A DNA stretch of 64,000 bases, from the NCBI RefSeq assembly GCF_042677045.1, contig NZ_JBHTIH010000003.1, positions 1 through 64,000 of the forward strand, in the 5' to 3' direction. The notes under the pieces are model-generated. The model did no database searches. It was not told where the DNA came from and worked only from the letters and a program-made list of their open reading frames with translations. Position numbers and translations under genes: made by a program. Each line of letters opens with the position of its first letter. Positions within the stretch are counted from its first letter, which is position 1. Origin of the DNA: Lysobacter_K koreensis. Lineage in GTDB: Bacteria; Pseudomonadota; Gammaproteobacteria; Xanthomonadales; Xanthomonadaceae. Positions 14,386-22,617 of the stretch are shown here, piece by piece.

Positions 14386-16760
14386 CGCGACAAAACCCCA
14401 AACCACTGTCGTCGCGCCAACGCCTCGCGCTCGCCTTGCTGTGGCTGGCCCTGCTCGCCGTGGCCGGTTGGGCGATCGGGCAGAAGCTCGAACTCAGCGG
14501 CGACCTGCGCAAGTTCATGCCGAGCGCGCAGACGCCGGCGCAGAAACTGCTGATCGACGAACTCGGCGAAGGCCCGGGCTCGCGGCTGTTGCTGGTGGGC
14601 CTGGCCGGCGCCGACCCGGAAACCCTGGCCGCGCAATCGGCGGCAATGCAGGCGGTGCTGGCCGCACCGGCGCGCGACGGCCAGGCCACGTTCGCGTTCG
14701 TCGCCAACGGCGCCGACAGTGGCCTGGACGCGATCCCCGCGCGCCTGCGCCCGTACCGCTACCTGCTGTCGCCGACGCTCGACAACAAGGCGCTCGACGC
14801 CGGCCTGCTCGCCGACGAACTCGCGCAGCGGGTGCAGGACCTCGGCTCGCCCGCGGCGAGCCTGATCGAGCCGCTGCTGGCCAGCGACCCGACCCTGGAG
14901 ACGCTGAAACTCGCCGAGCGCTGGCAGCCGGCGAACGCGCCGCAGCGCCTGCACGGCGTCTGGTTCGACCGCGCCGGGCGCGAGGCACTGCTGGTCGCGG
15001 AAACCACCGCCGCCGGCTTCGACCCGACCGGCCAGCAACGCGCGGTCGATGCGATCGGCGCGGCGTTCGCGCAGGCGCGCGGCGACAGCGCGTCGCAACT
15101 GACGATCAGCGGCCCGGGCGCGTTCTCGGTCGAGATCGGTGGCCGCACCGCGCGCGAGGCGAGCCTGATCGGCAGCGTCGACACGCTGATTTTCGTGCTG
15201 CTGCTGGCACTGGCCTACCGCAGCTGGAAGGCGCCGCTGCTGGGCGCGTTGCCGCTGGCCAGCGGCGGCCTGGCCGGGCTGGCCGCGGTCGCGCTGGGCT
15301 TCGACGGCGTGCACGGCATCACCGTCGCGTTCGGCTTCACCCTGATCGGCGTCGCCCAGGATTACCCGATCCATCTGTTCAGCCACCAGCGCCCGGGGCT
15401 GTCGCCGTGGGCGAGCGCGCGCGCGCTGTGGCCGACGCTCGGCACCGGCGTGGCCTCGACCTGCATCGCCTACCTGACGTTCCTGGTCTCCGGCGTCGAC
15501 GGCCTCAAGCAGCTGGCGGTGTTCACCATCGTCGGCCTGGGCACCGCCGCGTTGACCACCCGGTTCGCGCTGCCGGGCCTGCTCGACAGCTCCGACAACG
15601 GCGGCGCGCCGCGCGACGTCGCCGATTCGGCGCGGCTGGCGCGGCTGTGGCGTGCGCTCGCGCGCTGGCCGCGGATGGGCGCGACCGCGTTCGCGGTCGT
15701 GGCCACGCTCGCGCTGGCGGTCGCGACGTTCGCGCCCGGCCGCTTCTGGCAGAACGACCTGTCGAAGCTGACCCCGGTCCCGGCGCCCGCGCTCGCGCGC
15801 GACGCGCAGCTGCGCGTGGAACTCGGCGCGCCCGACGTGCGCTACGTGATCGCGCTTGAGGGCCGCGACGCCGAGGCCGCGTTGCAGGCCTCGGAGAAGC
15901 TGTTGCCGGCGCTGCAGCAGCTGCGCGACCACGGCGCGCTGGCCGGCTACGACAGCGCCGCGTTGTACCTGCCCAGCCGCGCCACGCAACGCGCGCGCCA
16001 GGGCAAGCTGCCCGAGCGCGCGACGCTGCAGGCCGCGCTCGACGAGGCGCTCGCGGGCAGCCCCTTCCTGCCCGACGCATTCGCGGTGTTTGTCGACGAC
16101 GTCGCGCGCGCGCGCGCGGCACCGCCGCTGGGGCCGCGCGATCTGGCCGGCACGCCGCTGGCGACCCGCATCGACGGCCTGCTGCTGCAGCGCGACGGCC
16201 ACGCCACCGCGCTGGTGTCGCTCAGCGGCCTGGCCGACCCGGTCGCGGTCGCGCACATCGCGCAGCGCCACGGCGCGCAGCTGCTCGACCTCAAGCAGGC
16301 CTCCGAATCGCTGGTCGCCGCGTACCGGCAACGCGTGCTGTGGGCGCTGGCGCTGGCCAGCGTGCTGCTGGCCGTGACGGTGTGGGTCGCGCTGCGCGCG
16401 CCGCGCCGGGTGCTGCGGGTGCTCGCGCCGATGGCGCTGAGCACGCTGCTGATCCTCGCGGTGCTGCGTGGGCTCGGGATCGAGTTGAACCTGTTCCACC
16501 TGGTCGCGCTGATCCTCGCCGCCGGGCTGGGCCTGGACTACGCGCTGTTCTTCGACCACGCCGGCGACGACCGCGCCGAGCAGCTGCGCGCGCTGCACGC
16601 GGTCATCGTCTGCAGCCTGACCACGCTGTTGGTGTTCTCGCTGCTGGGGCTGTCGACGATCCCGGTGCTGCGCGCGATCGGCACCACCGTTGCGCTCGGA
16701 GTGGCGTGCAATTTCGTGCTGGCGCTGCTGATCGTTCGCCGCCCGGTCGGAGCGGTCTGA
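14382..16760 (+). CDS. MMPL/RND-family exporter of the aryl polyene cluster
   Basis: 792 residues with the duplicated RND layout: TM1 (LALALLWLALLAVAGWAIG), a large periplasmic domain to about residue 245, five helices including HGITVAFGFTLIGVAQDYPIHLFSHQ, a second periplasmic domain and a second helix bundle with LFHLVALILAAGLGLDYALFFDHAG. The paired Asp-Tyr motifs in TM4-like helices (QDYPIHL; LDYALFF) fit the proton relay of MMPL proteins. It is the likely transporter of the lipid-linked pigment from the inner membrane, with the LolA-like protein. Start ATG 14382 overlaps mini-ORF 2. One base after its stop the next gene begins with GTG. Confidence 0.9.
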   Translation: MTRQNPKPLSSRQRLALALLWLALLAVAGWAIGQKLELSGDLRKFMPSAQTPAQKLLIDELGEGPGSRLLLVGLAGADPETLAAQSAAMQAVLAAPARDGQATFAFVANGADSGLDAIPARLRPYRYLLSPTLDNKALDAGLLADELAQRVQDLGSPAASLIEPLLASDPTLETLKLAERWQPANAPQRLHGVWFDRAGREALLVAETTAAGFDPTGQQRAVDAIGAAFAQARGDSASQLTISGPGAFSVEIGGRTAREASLIGSVDTLIFVLLLALAYRSWKAPLLGALPLASGGLAGLAAVALGFDGVHGITVAFGFTLIGVAQDYPIHLFSHQRPGLSPWASARALWPTLGTGVASTCIAYLTFLVSGVDGLKQLAVFTIVGLGTAALTTRFALPGLLDSSDNGGAPRDVADSARLARLWRALARWPRMGATAFAVVATLALAVATFAPGRFWQNDLSKLTPVPAPALARDAQLRVELGAPDVRYVIALEGRDAEAALQASEKLLPALQQLRDHGALAGYDSAALYLPSRATQRARQGKLPERATLQAALDEALAGSPFLPDAFAVFVDDVARARAAPPLGPRDLAGTPLATRIDGLLLQRDGHATALVSLSGLADPVAVAHIAQRHGAQLLDLKQASESLVAAYRQRVLWALALASVLLAVTVWVALRAPRRVLRVLAPMALSTLLILAVLRGLGIELNLFHLVALILAAGLGLDYALFFDHAGDDRAEQLRALHAVIVCSLTTLLVFSLLGLSTIPVLRAIGTTVALGVACNFVLALLIVRRPVGAV

Positions 16761-16761
16761 G

Positions 16762-17217
16762 GTGATCGGCCGCGACGAGATCGCCGCGCTGATCCCGCAC
16801 CAGGGCGGCATGTGCCTGTGGGACGAGGTACTGGCCTGGGACGCGGGCTCGATTCGCCTGCGCGCGCACAACCACCGCGATTCGGGCCATCCGCTGCGCA
16901 GCGGCGAGCGGTTGCGCGCGGTGCACCTGTGCGAGTACGGCGCGCAGGCGATGGCGGTGCACGGCGGCCTGCAGGCGAGCGCGGCCGGCGGGGTCGCGGC
17001 GCCGGGGGTGCTGGTGGCCCTGCGCGGCGTGCAGCTGCACGTGGCGCGCCTCGACGACCTGCCCGGCGCGCTGGAATGCGAGGCCGAAAGCCTGGCGCAG
17101 GCCGCGGACAGCCAGCAGTACGCGTTCCGCATCACCCACGCCGGCACCCTGCTCGCGGAAGGCCGCGCGGCGGTGGTGCTGCAAGCCCCTCTCCCGCCGG
17201 GAGAGGGGTTGGGGTGA
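16762..17217 (+). CDS. Second hotdog-fold dehydratase-like protein (ApeP/FabA-like), C-terminus supplied by a repeat
   Basis: 151 residues from GTG 16762. The start IGRDEIAALIPHQGGMCLWDEVLAWD is typical of the aryl polyene 3-hydroxyacyl-ACP dehydratase group (PHQGxMxLLD), and HLCEYGAQAMAVHGGL forms the long hotdog helix with the catalytic acid region. It would work with the smaller dehydratase encoded at 12195. The last residues, PLPPGEGLG, and the stop codon come from a dispersed repeat (see 17185-17342), so the natural C-terminus has probably been replaced. It follows the exporter stop by one base. Confidence 0.85.
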   Translation: MIGRDEIAALIPHQGGMCLWDEVLAWDAGSIRLRAHNHRDSGHPLRSGERLRAVHLCEYGAQAMAVHGGLQASAAGGVAAPGVLVALRGVQLHVARLDDLPGALECEAESLAQAADSQQYAFRITHAGTLLAEGRAAVVLQAPLPPGEGLG

Positions 17218-17342
17218 GGGTTCGGCGGAGCGGCGTCGCTGATAACAGATCGTTCGTTCCGTACTTTCCTTGCGACATTACTATCGACGCTTCGCCGAAC
17301 CCTCATCCGCCCTCCGGGCACCTTCTCCCGAGGGGAGAAGGG
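17185..17342. repeat. Inverted pair of dispersed repeats around a 65-base spacer
   Basis: Copy 1 (17185-17227) holds the palindrome CCCTCTCCCGCCGGGAGAGGG followed by TTGGGGTGAGGGTTCGGCG in shortened form; copy 2 (17293-17342) reads the same way on the other strand (CGCCGAACCCTCATCC... CTTCTCCCGAGGGGAGAAGG). The intervening stretch is relatively AT-rich. The unit separates the dehydratase and fabG genes and donates the last codons and the stop to the dehydratase. Confidence 0.8.
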
Positions 17343-17362
17343 AACAGCAAGAGCAATAGCGA

Positions 17363-18097
17363 ATGACTGACACCCAACTCCGCCGCGCGCTCGTCACCGG
17401 CGGCAGCGGCGACCTCGGCAGCGCGATCTGCGCGCGCCTGGCCGCCGACGGCCTGCACATGATCGTGCACGCCAATGCCAACCTCGCGCGCGCCGACGCG
17501 GTCGTCGCCGCCATCCATGCCGCTGGCGGCAGCGCCGAGGCGGTCGCGTTCGACGTCGCCGATGGCGGTGCTACGCGCGCCGCGATCGACGGCCTGCTCG
17601 CGGCCGGCCCGATCCAGGTCGTGGTCAACAACGCCGGCATCCACGACGACGCGCCGATGGCCGGCATGAGCGACGCGCAGTGGAAGCGGGTGATCGACGT
17701 CTCCCTGCACGGCTTCTTCCACGTCACCCAGCCGCTGCTGCTGCCGATGGCGCGCACGCGCTGGGGCCGGATCGTCAGCGTGTCGTCGGTGGCCGCGGTG
17801 CTCGGCAACCGCGGCCAGTGCAACTACGCCGCGGCCAAAGCCGCGCTGCACGGCGCCTCGAAATCGCTGGCGCGCGAGATGGCGTCGCGCGGCATCGCCG
17901 TGAATGTCGTGGCGCCGGGCGTGATCGAGGGGCAGATGGCCGGCGCGGCGTTCGCGCCGGAGGCGATCAAGCAACTGGTGCCCGCCGCGCGCGCCGGGCG
18001 GCCCGACGAGGTCGCCGCGCTGGTCGCGTTCCTGTGTTCGGACGCGGCCGGCTACATCAACGGCCAGGTGATCGGGATCAACGGCGGGATGGCCTGA
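17363..18097 (+). CDS. 3-oxoacyl-ACP reductase, FabG type (SDR), of the aryl polyene cluster
   Basis: 244 residues, a classical short-chain dehydrogenase. The NADPH site is TGGSGDLG (residues 12-19), followed by NNAG, the catalytic Ser in SVSSVAAV and the Tyr-x3-Lys in NYAAAKAAL; it ends with GYINGQVIGINGGMA as in FabG. It would reduce the 3-oxo intermediate after each condensation by the ketosynthase pair. It sits behind a repeat unit, about 145 bases from the dehydratase, and is the last clear biosynthetic gene of the right-running block. Confidence 0.92.
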   Translation: MTDTQLRRALVTGGSGDLGSAICARLAADGLHMIVHANANLARADAVVAAIHAAGGSAEAVAFDVADGGATRAAIDGLLAAGPIQVVVNNAGIHDDAPMAGMSDAQWKRVIDVSLHGFFHVTQPLLLPMARTRWGRIVSVSSVAAVLGNRGQCNYAAAKAALHGASKSLAREMASRGIAVNVVAPGVIEGQMAGAAFAPEAIKQLVPAARAGRPDEVAALVAFLCSDAAGYINGQVIGINGGMA

Positions 18098-18230
18098 GCC
18101 ACCCGTCGCGGCGCGGCGATCCGCGTCACCACGCCGGGTGCGGCCGCAGTTCGTGAACGATTCAGCGGCTTGACGCGCGGCCCGCAGGCACGCGCGTATG
18201 CTCGGCGCATTCCCAACGGAGCCTGCCGCC

Positions 18231-18707
18231 ATGTCCCTGGTCTCCCTGCAACGCGTGTGCGTGGCCGTCGCGCTGACCCTGCTCTTGGCCGCGTGCGCCA
18301 GCTCGCACGTGCTTACCGGGCGCGCGCGCCCGCCGATCGATCCGGCCCAGGTGCGGGTGTACTTCGCGCCGCCGCCGAACGGCTACGAGGAGATCGCGAT
18401 CCTCGAGACCGCCAGCGGTGCATTCACCTATGGCGAGCAGAACAAGATGGACTCGGTGATCGGCAAGCTGCGCGCCGAGGCCGCCAAGCTCGGCGCCAAC
18501 GGCGTGCTGTTCCAGGGCACCGACGAGGGCTACGGCGGCGGTGGCGTCAGCGTCGGTGCCGGCGGTGGCCGTTTCGGCGGGCGCAGCTTCAGTGGCGGCA
18601 GCGTCGGGGTCGACATCAGCCCGCGGCAGAAATTCGGGCGTGGGCTCGCGGTGTATGTCGCCAACCCGCCGCCGATGGAAAGCTCGGGCGCGCCACCGCG
18701 GCCGTGA
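18231..18707 (+). CDS. Outer-membrane-type lipoprotein, glycine-rich
   Basis: 158 residues from ATG 18231. The signal peptide ends with the lipobox LLAAC (Cys about residue 22), so it is lipidated; the next residues ASS favour outer membrane sorting. The middle part (VRVYFAPPPNGYEEIAILETASGAFTYGEQNKMDSVIGKLRAEAAKLGANGVLFQGT) resembles small proteins with a YajQ/DUF4156-like fold, followed by a Gly/Ser-rich stretch (about 102-133). An upstream in-frame ATG at 18198 lies before the signal peptide and is unlikely. It follows fabG by 133 bases; a role in pigment deposition is only a guess. Confidence 0.78.
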   Translation: MSLVSLQRVCVAVALTLLLAACASSHVLTGRARPPIDPAQVRVYFAPPPNGYEEIAILETASGAFTYGEQNKMDSVIGKLRAEAAKLGANGVLFQGTDEGYGGGGVSVGAGGGRFGGRSFSGGSVGVDISPRQKFGRGLAVYVANPPPMESSGAPPRP

Positions 18708-18753
18708 CCGCGGTGCCGGGCGTGCCCGGCATCGGTTGGCCGTCGTGAGCAGC

Positions 18754-18814
18754 GTGCCGAGCGGGCTCGGCGCCGTCCCCGGCTTGGAGCAAGGTGCCGA
18801 GCAGGCTCGGCACC
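18754..18814. repeat. Two palindromic repeats (GTGCCGAGC/GCTCGGCAC family)
   Basis: GTGCCGAGCGGGCTCGGCGC at about 18754-18773 and GGTGCCGAGCAGGCTCGGCACC at 18793-18814 are both self-complementary. They lie between two convergent genes and may protect or end both transcripts. The core CCGAGC-N2-GCTCGG is shared with the REP palindromes at 36481, 56455 and 57051. Confidence 0.7.
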
Positions 18815-18824
18815 GCGCAATGAC

Positions 18825-20063
18825 CTAACTCGTGACCGCTTCGCCCACCGCCGTGGGCCTGCCGGCGAACCAGGTTAGCAGCGGCCCGGTCATCACCGTG
18901 GTCAGCAGCGCCATCACCAGCAGCATGGTGAACAGCTCCGGGCCGATCAGGCCGGCGTCGAGGCCGACCTTCATCACGATCAGCTCCATCAGCCCGCGTG
19001 CGTTCATCAGCGCGCCGGTGGACAGGCTCTCGCGCCAGCCGTAGCCGGCCAGGCGCGCGCCCGCGGCGCCACCGGCGAGCTTGCCGACCACCGCCGCGCC
19101 CAGGATCAAGGCCATCGCGCCCAGGCCGGCGCCGACGAACGCATCGCCGGTGGTGTTGAGTCCGGCCAGGGCGAAGAAGATCGGCATCAGCACCACGATC
19201 GCGACGTACTCCAGGCGCTCGACCAGGTACTTCAGCAGGCGGTCGTCGCGCGGCAGGCAGGCGCCGAACACGAACGCGCCGAACACCGCGTGCAGGCCCA
19301 TCCACTCGGTCAGCGCCGCGCACACCAGCATCCCGATTACGATCGCCGCCAGCAGCATCGCGCTGGGTTGCCCGTCGGGCGCATGGGTGCGCAGCAGCCA
19401 GGCGTACAGCGGCTTGAATGCGCCGAACACCAGCACGCACAGCCCGACCAGGCCGAGCGTGGTCTTGAGGAAGCCGGCCATGCCGCCGGCGCCGACCAGG
19501 GCCACCACCAGCGCCAGCATGATCCACGCGAACACGTCGGCGATCGCCGCCGAACTCAGCGACAGCCGCCCGAGCCGGGTCTGGGTCAGGCCGCGTTCCT
19601 TGAGGATCCGCGCCATCACCGGGAACGCGGTGATCGACATCGCCGCGGCCATGAACAACGCGAACGGCCAGAAGCCCACGCCCGCCGGCGCCAGCGGATG
19701 CAGCCACGGCGAGATGCCGATCCCCAGTGCCATCGGCAGCAGCACGCTGAGCAGGCCGACCGCGCCGGCGGCCTTGAGCTGGGCGCGCACGCCATCGGGC
19801 GCGCGCAGCTCGGCGCCGACGATGAACATGAACAACACCAGCCCGAGCATCGCCAGCGACGACAACGCCGACAGCGACTCCTTCGCGAACAGCAGCGCGT
19901 GGAACTCCGGGAACACCGCACCGAACACGATCGGCCCCAGCACCAGTCCGGCCGCCATCTCGCCGATCACCGGCGGCTGCCCGAGGTAGCGCAGCAACAG
20001 CCCGCAGGCGCGCGCGGTGGCCAGGATGATCACCAGCTGCAGCAGCAACGGCGAGTGGCTCAC
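18825..20063 (-). CDS. CPA2-type cation:proton antiporter in the aryl polyene operon
   Basis: 412 residues, about twelve helices, all membrane: it lacks the C-terminal TrkA-N domain of KefB/C. Family blocks are GQPPVIGEMAAGLVLGP near the start, FMFIVGAELR, SITAFPVMARILKERGL and GALMNARGLMELIVM. GTG at 20063 overlaps the stop of the halogenase-like gene (GTGA), showing translational coupling with pigment genes. An antiporter of this group is a recurring companion of xanthomonadin loci; it may balance pH or ions during proton-driven export, which is inference. Confidence 0.85.
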   Translation of the reverse strand: MSHSPLLLQLVIILATARACGLLLRYLGQPPVIGEMAAGLVLGPIVFGAVFPEFHALLFAKESLSALSSLAMLGLVLFMFIVGAELRAPDGVRAQLKAAGAVGLLSVLLPMALGIGISPWLHPLAPAGVGFWPFALFMAAAMSITAFPVMARILKERGLTQTRLGRLSLSSAAIADVFAWIMLALVVALVGAGGMAGFLKTTLGLVGLCVLVFGAFKPLYAWLLRTHAPDGQPSAMLLAAIVIGMLVCAALTEWMGLHAVFGAFVFGACLPRDDRLLKYLVERLEYVAIVVLMPIFFALAGLNTTGDAFVGAGLGAMALILGAAVVGKLAGGAAGARLAGYGWRESLSTGALMNARGLMELIVMKVGLDAGLIGPELFTMLLVMALLTTVMTGPLLTWFAGRPTAVGEAVTS

Positions 20064-21745
20064 GCGGCGAGCTCCTCGAGCGCGGCGCCGGCGGTGTACC
20101 ACGCCGGTGCCAGCAGCGGCGGCTGCGGCAGCGGTTCGCCTTGCAGCAGCGCGTCCAGGCCGTGGTCGTCGATGCGCGGGTGATCGACGCGCGCGCGGGC
20201 GAGGGTTTCGGCCGCCAGCGCACGCATGGTGGCGACGTTGGCGTGGATGCGCGCGGCGAATGCGTCGTCGTCGAGCACGTCGTTCAAGGCGCGGTTGAGT
20301 TCATGGAACCAGCCGATGTCGAACTGGTCGAGCGAACGTCCGTCCGCGGCCAGCGGCGCGGTGTTGCGCTGGCCCCAGTCGCGCAGCAGCGTCTGCATCG
20401 CCGCGTTGAGCGCGCTGCCCAGCGCGAACGCCTTGCGCAGGCGGCCGAGCATCGCGACATCGGTCTGCCGCTGGGCGAAGAACAGCGGCGCCAATAGCGC
20501 CCAGTAGAACGTGTAGTCCCAGATCACCTTGACCGGCATCACCTGGGCGTCGCCGAACAGCGGGTACTGGTCCTGGTAGAGGCTCAGCGTGTTCTCGTAG
20601 AAGGAGAAGTACAGCTGCTGGTAGATCGTCGCGAACGGCGCGAACGACAGGCCGGCGCGGTCCTTGCCGATCAGGTCGCAGATGTAGGTGTTGCTCAGCG
20701 CGATGAAGTCGCTGCCCGGCGAATAGAACGGGTCGAGGAACAGCCCGGCCTCGCCGGTCAGCGCCCAGCGGTCGCCCGAGAACACCTGCTTGCAGCCGTA
20801 CGAGAAGTGGCGCAGGAACAGGAAGTCCTGCAGCCCGTGCCCGGATTGCTCGACCGACGCGGCGACCTGCGGCTGGTGCGTGCGCAGCCAGGCCATCGCC
20901 TTGTCGTGGGTGTTCATGGTGTCCAGCGGGTGCATCTTCGCGTCGCAGACGATCCCCAGCGAATGCGCGCCCGACGCCAGCGGGATCAGCCAGAACCAGT
21001 AGCCCGGCCCGCACATGTGGTTGGTCGAGCGCCAGCGGTCGGGCGGGGTGCAGCGCTGCAGCCAGTCGGCGTCGCTCGACCAGTCGTTGGGGTCGATGTA
21101 GCCGTCGATGCGCCACCACACCGCGTTGGCGTCGTGGTCGTTGGCCTGGGCCAGGTCGAGCTTGCGCTTGATCAGGCCGGCGCGGCCGGCGGCGTCGACC
21201 AGCCAGCGCGCCTGCAGCTGCTGGGCGTCGCCAGCGCGTTCGTAGCGGATCGTGTGCAGCGTTTCGTCGCCTGGGCCGGCACTGGCCAGGTCGAAGCCGC
21301 GCACCACCGAGGCGTCGCGAAAATCCACGCCGAGCGCGCGCGCTCGTTCGCCGAGGAAGTTCTCGAAGCGGCCGCGGTCGAGCTGCCACGACGGCGTCGG
21401 CAGCAGCGCGCTGACGCCGATCTCGGTGCAGCGGTCGATGTCGTTGCGGCCTTCGCTGAAGAAGAAGCGGAAGCCGAACTTGCGGATCTGCTCGCTCTCC
21501 AGATGCTCGCGCAAGCCGAGCACGTCGGCGAAATAGTGCGCGCCGATCTCGACGGTCGATTCGCCGACCTTGAACGCCGCCTCGCGCACCGGGTGGGCGT
21601 GGCGCTCGAGCACCACCACGCCCAGCGACGGCTCGCGCTGCTTGAGCTGGATCGCCAGGCTCAGCCCGGCCAGGCCGCCGCCGAGGATGGCCACGTCGGT
21701 GGCGCGGCTTTCGAACTCGCGGGCGGTCTGGTCGGTTGCGGTCAT
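20060..21745 (-). CDS. Second flavin halogenase-like protein of the pigment cluster
   Basis: 561 residues. FAD site VAILGGGLAGLSLAIQL, then FKVGESTVEIGAHYFADVLGL, the WxWxIP hallmark in GYWFWLIPLASG, and GLFLDPFYSPGSDFIALSN for the second FAD block. The C-terminal 200 residues are helical and belong to this subgroup, usually annotated tryptophan 7-halogenase-like. The absence of the tryptophan-halogenase substrate-binding region and its linkage suggest an aryl polyene substrate. It overlaps the glycosyltransferase stop (ATGA at 21742-21745) and the antiporter start, so it is in the middle of a five-gene coupled operon. Whether it halogenates or oxidises is not decided by sequence. Confidence 0.85.
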   Translation of the reverse strand: MTATDQTAREFESRATDVAILGGGLAGLSLAIQLKQREPSLGVVVLERHAHPVREAAFKVGESTVEIGAHYFADVLGLREHLESEQIRKFGFRFFFSEGRNDIDRCTEIGVSALLPTPSWQLDRGRFENFLGERARALGVDFRDASVVRGFDLASAGPGDETLHTIRYERAGDAQQLQARWLVDAAGRAGLIKRKLDLAQANDHDANAVWWRIDGYIDPNDWSSDADWLQRCTPPDRWRSTNHMCGPGYWFWLIPLASGAHSLGIVCDAKMHPLDTMNTHDKAMAWLRTHQPQVAASVEQSGHGLQDFLFLRHFSYGCKQVFSGDRWALTGEAGLFLDPFYSPGSDFIALSNTYICDLIGKDRAGLSFAPFATIYQQLYFSFYENTLSLYQDQYPLFGDAQVMPVKVIWDYTFYWALLAPLFFAQRQTDVAMLGRLRKAFALGSALNAAMQTLLRDWGQRNTAPLAADGRSLDQFDIGWFHELNRALNDVLDDDAFAARIHANVATMRALAAETLARARVDHPRIDDHGLDALLQGEPLPQPPLLAPAWYTAGAALEELAA

Positions 21746-22617
21746 GGCGCCTTCGTGTGCGGGTGGGAGGGGGGCGCGGCGGCGAACTCGCCGCTGGGGT
21801 CGTCGATCAGCGGCGGGTGGGCGCGGATGCTGCGGTACACGTCCACAAGACCGCCGCGGCGCAGGCACTGGCCGACGATGTGCGAGGTGATGCGGCTGAA
21901 GTCGCGCCACGGCTTGAAGTGGCTGGCGCGGAACTGCTCGTCGGAGTCGACGCACTGGTAGCGCGACTCGATCGGCACCGACACGCAGCGCGTGCCCAGC
22001 TGCTGCGCGGCCGAGATCAGGATCTGCGCCTCGAACACGAAGTCCTCGCCGGGCACGTCGTCCAGTGCGGCGACCGCGGCCGGGTACAGGCGCTGGCCGC
22101 TCTGGGTGTCGGCGATCTGGTAGCCGGTGCCCCAGGCGATGCCCCAGTCGCCGAAGTGGTTGGCCAGGCGCCGGTAGGTCGGCTGCAGCGCGCGCTTGCG
22201 CAGGCGCGCGCCGATCACGATGTGCGCCGGGTAGCGGTTGCCCGCGTCGAGCAGGCGCGGGATGTCGCTGGCCGCGTGCTGGCCGTCGCCGTCCATCGTC
22301 AGCACGCCGGCGAAGCCGCGCCGCAGGGCCTCGGCGAAGCCGTCGCGCAGGCTCGCGCCCTTGCCCATGCGCCGCGGGTGGCGCAGCACCGTCACCGGCA
22401 GGTCGGCGATGGCCTGCGCGGTGCCGTCGTCGGAGCCGTCGTCGACCACGATCACGTGCGGGCAGTGCGCGAGCGCGTCGGTGACCACGCCGCGGATGCG
22501 CAGCGCCTCGTTGAGCGCCGGGATCACCACCGCGACGTTGTCGGGCGTCAGGCGGACGCGGGAATCCGGGTTGATGGCTGCGGGCATGGCGGGTTCGGCA
22601 GGGAGGAAGTCAGGCAT
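21742..22617 (-). CDS. Family 2 glycosyltransferase of the aryl polyene cluster
   Basis: 291 residues. GT-A fold with VAVVIPALNEALRIRGVV, VIVVDDGSDDGTAQAI and the metal-binding LTMDGDGQHAASDI (DxD), all typical of DPM1/DPG-synthase-like GT2 enzymes. There are no C-terminal membrane helices. It may glycosylate the pigment head or build the lipid carrier. The ATG at 22617 overlaps the upstream gene by eight bases; ATG 22587 is an alternative. The stop overlaps the halogenase-like start. Confidence 0.88.
   Translation of the reverse strand: MPDFLPAEPAMPAAINPDSRVRLTPDNVAVVIPALNEALRIRGVVTDALAHCPHVIVVDDGSDDGTAQAIADLPVTVLRHPRRMGKGASLRDGFAEALRRGFAGVLTMDGDGQHAASDIPRLLDAGNRYPAHIVIGARLRKRALQPTYRRLANHFGDWGIAWGTGYQIADTQSGQRLYPAAVAALDDVPGEDFVFEAQILISAAQQLGTRCVSVPIESRYQCVDSDEQFRASHFKPWRDFSRITSHIVGQCLRRGGLVDVYRSIRAHPPLIDDPSGEFAAAPPSHPHTKAP

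Noticed and set aside
14328..17321. Open frame of nearly 1000 codons on the minus strand opposite the MMPL gene
   Set aside because: GC-rich third positions keep the antisense frame open; composition is Arg/Gln/Ala only, while the plus strand gives a full RND protein.
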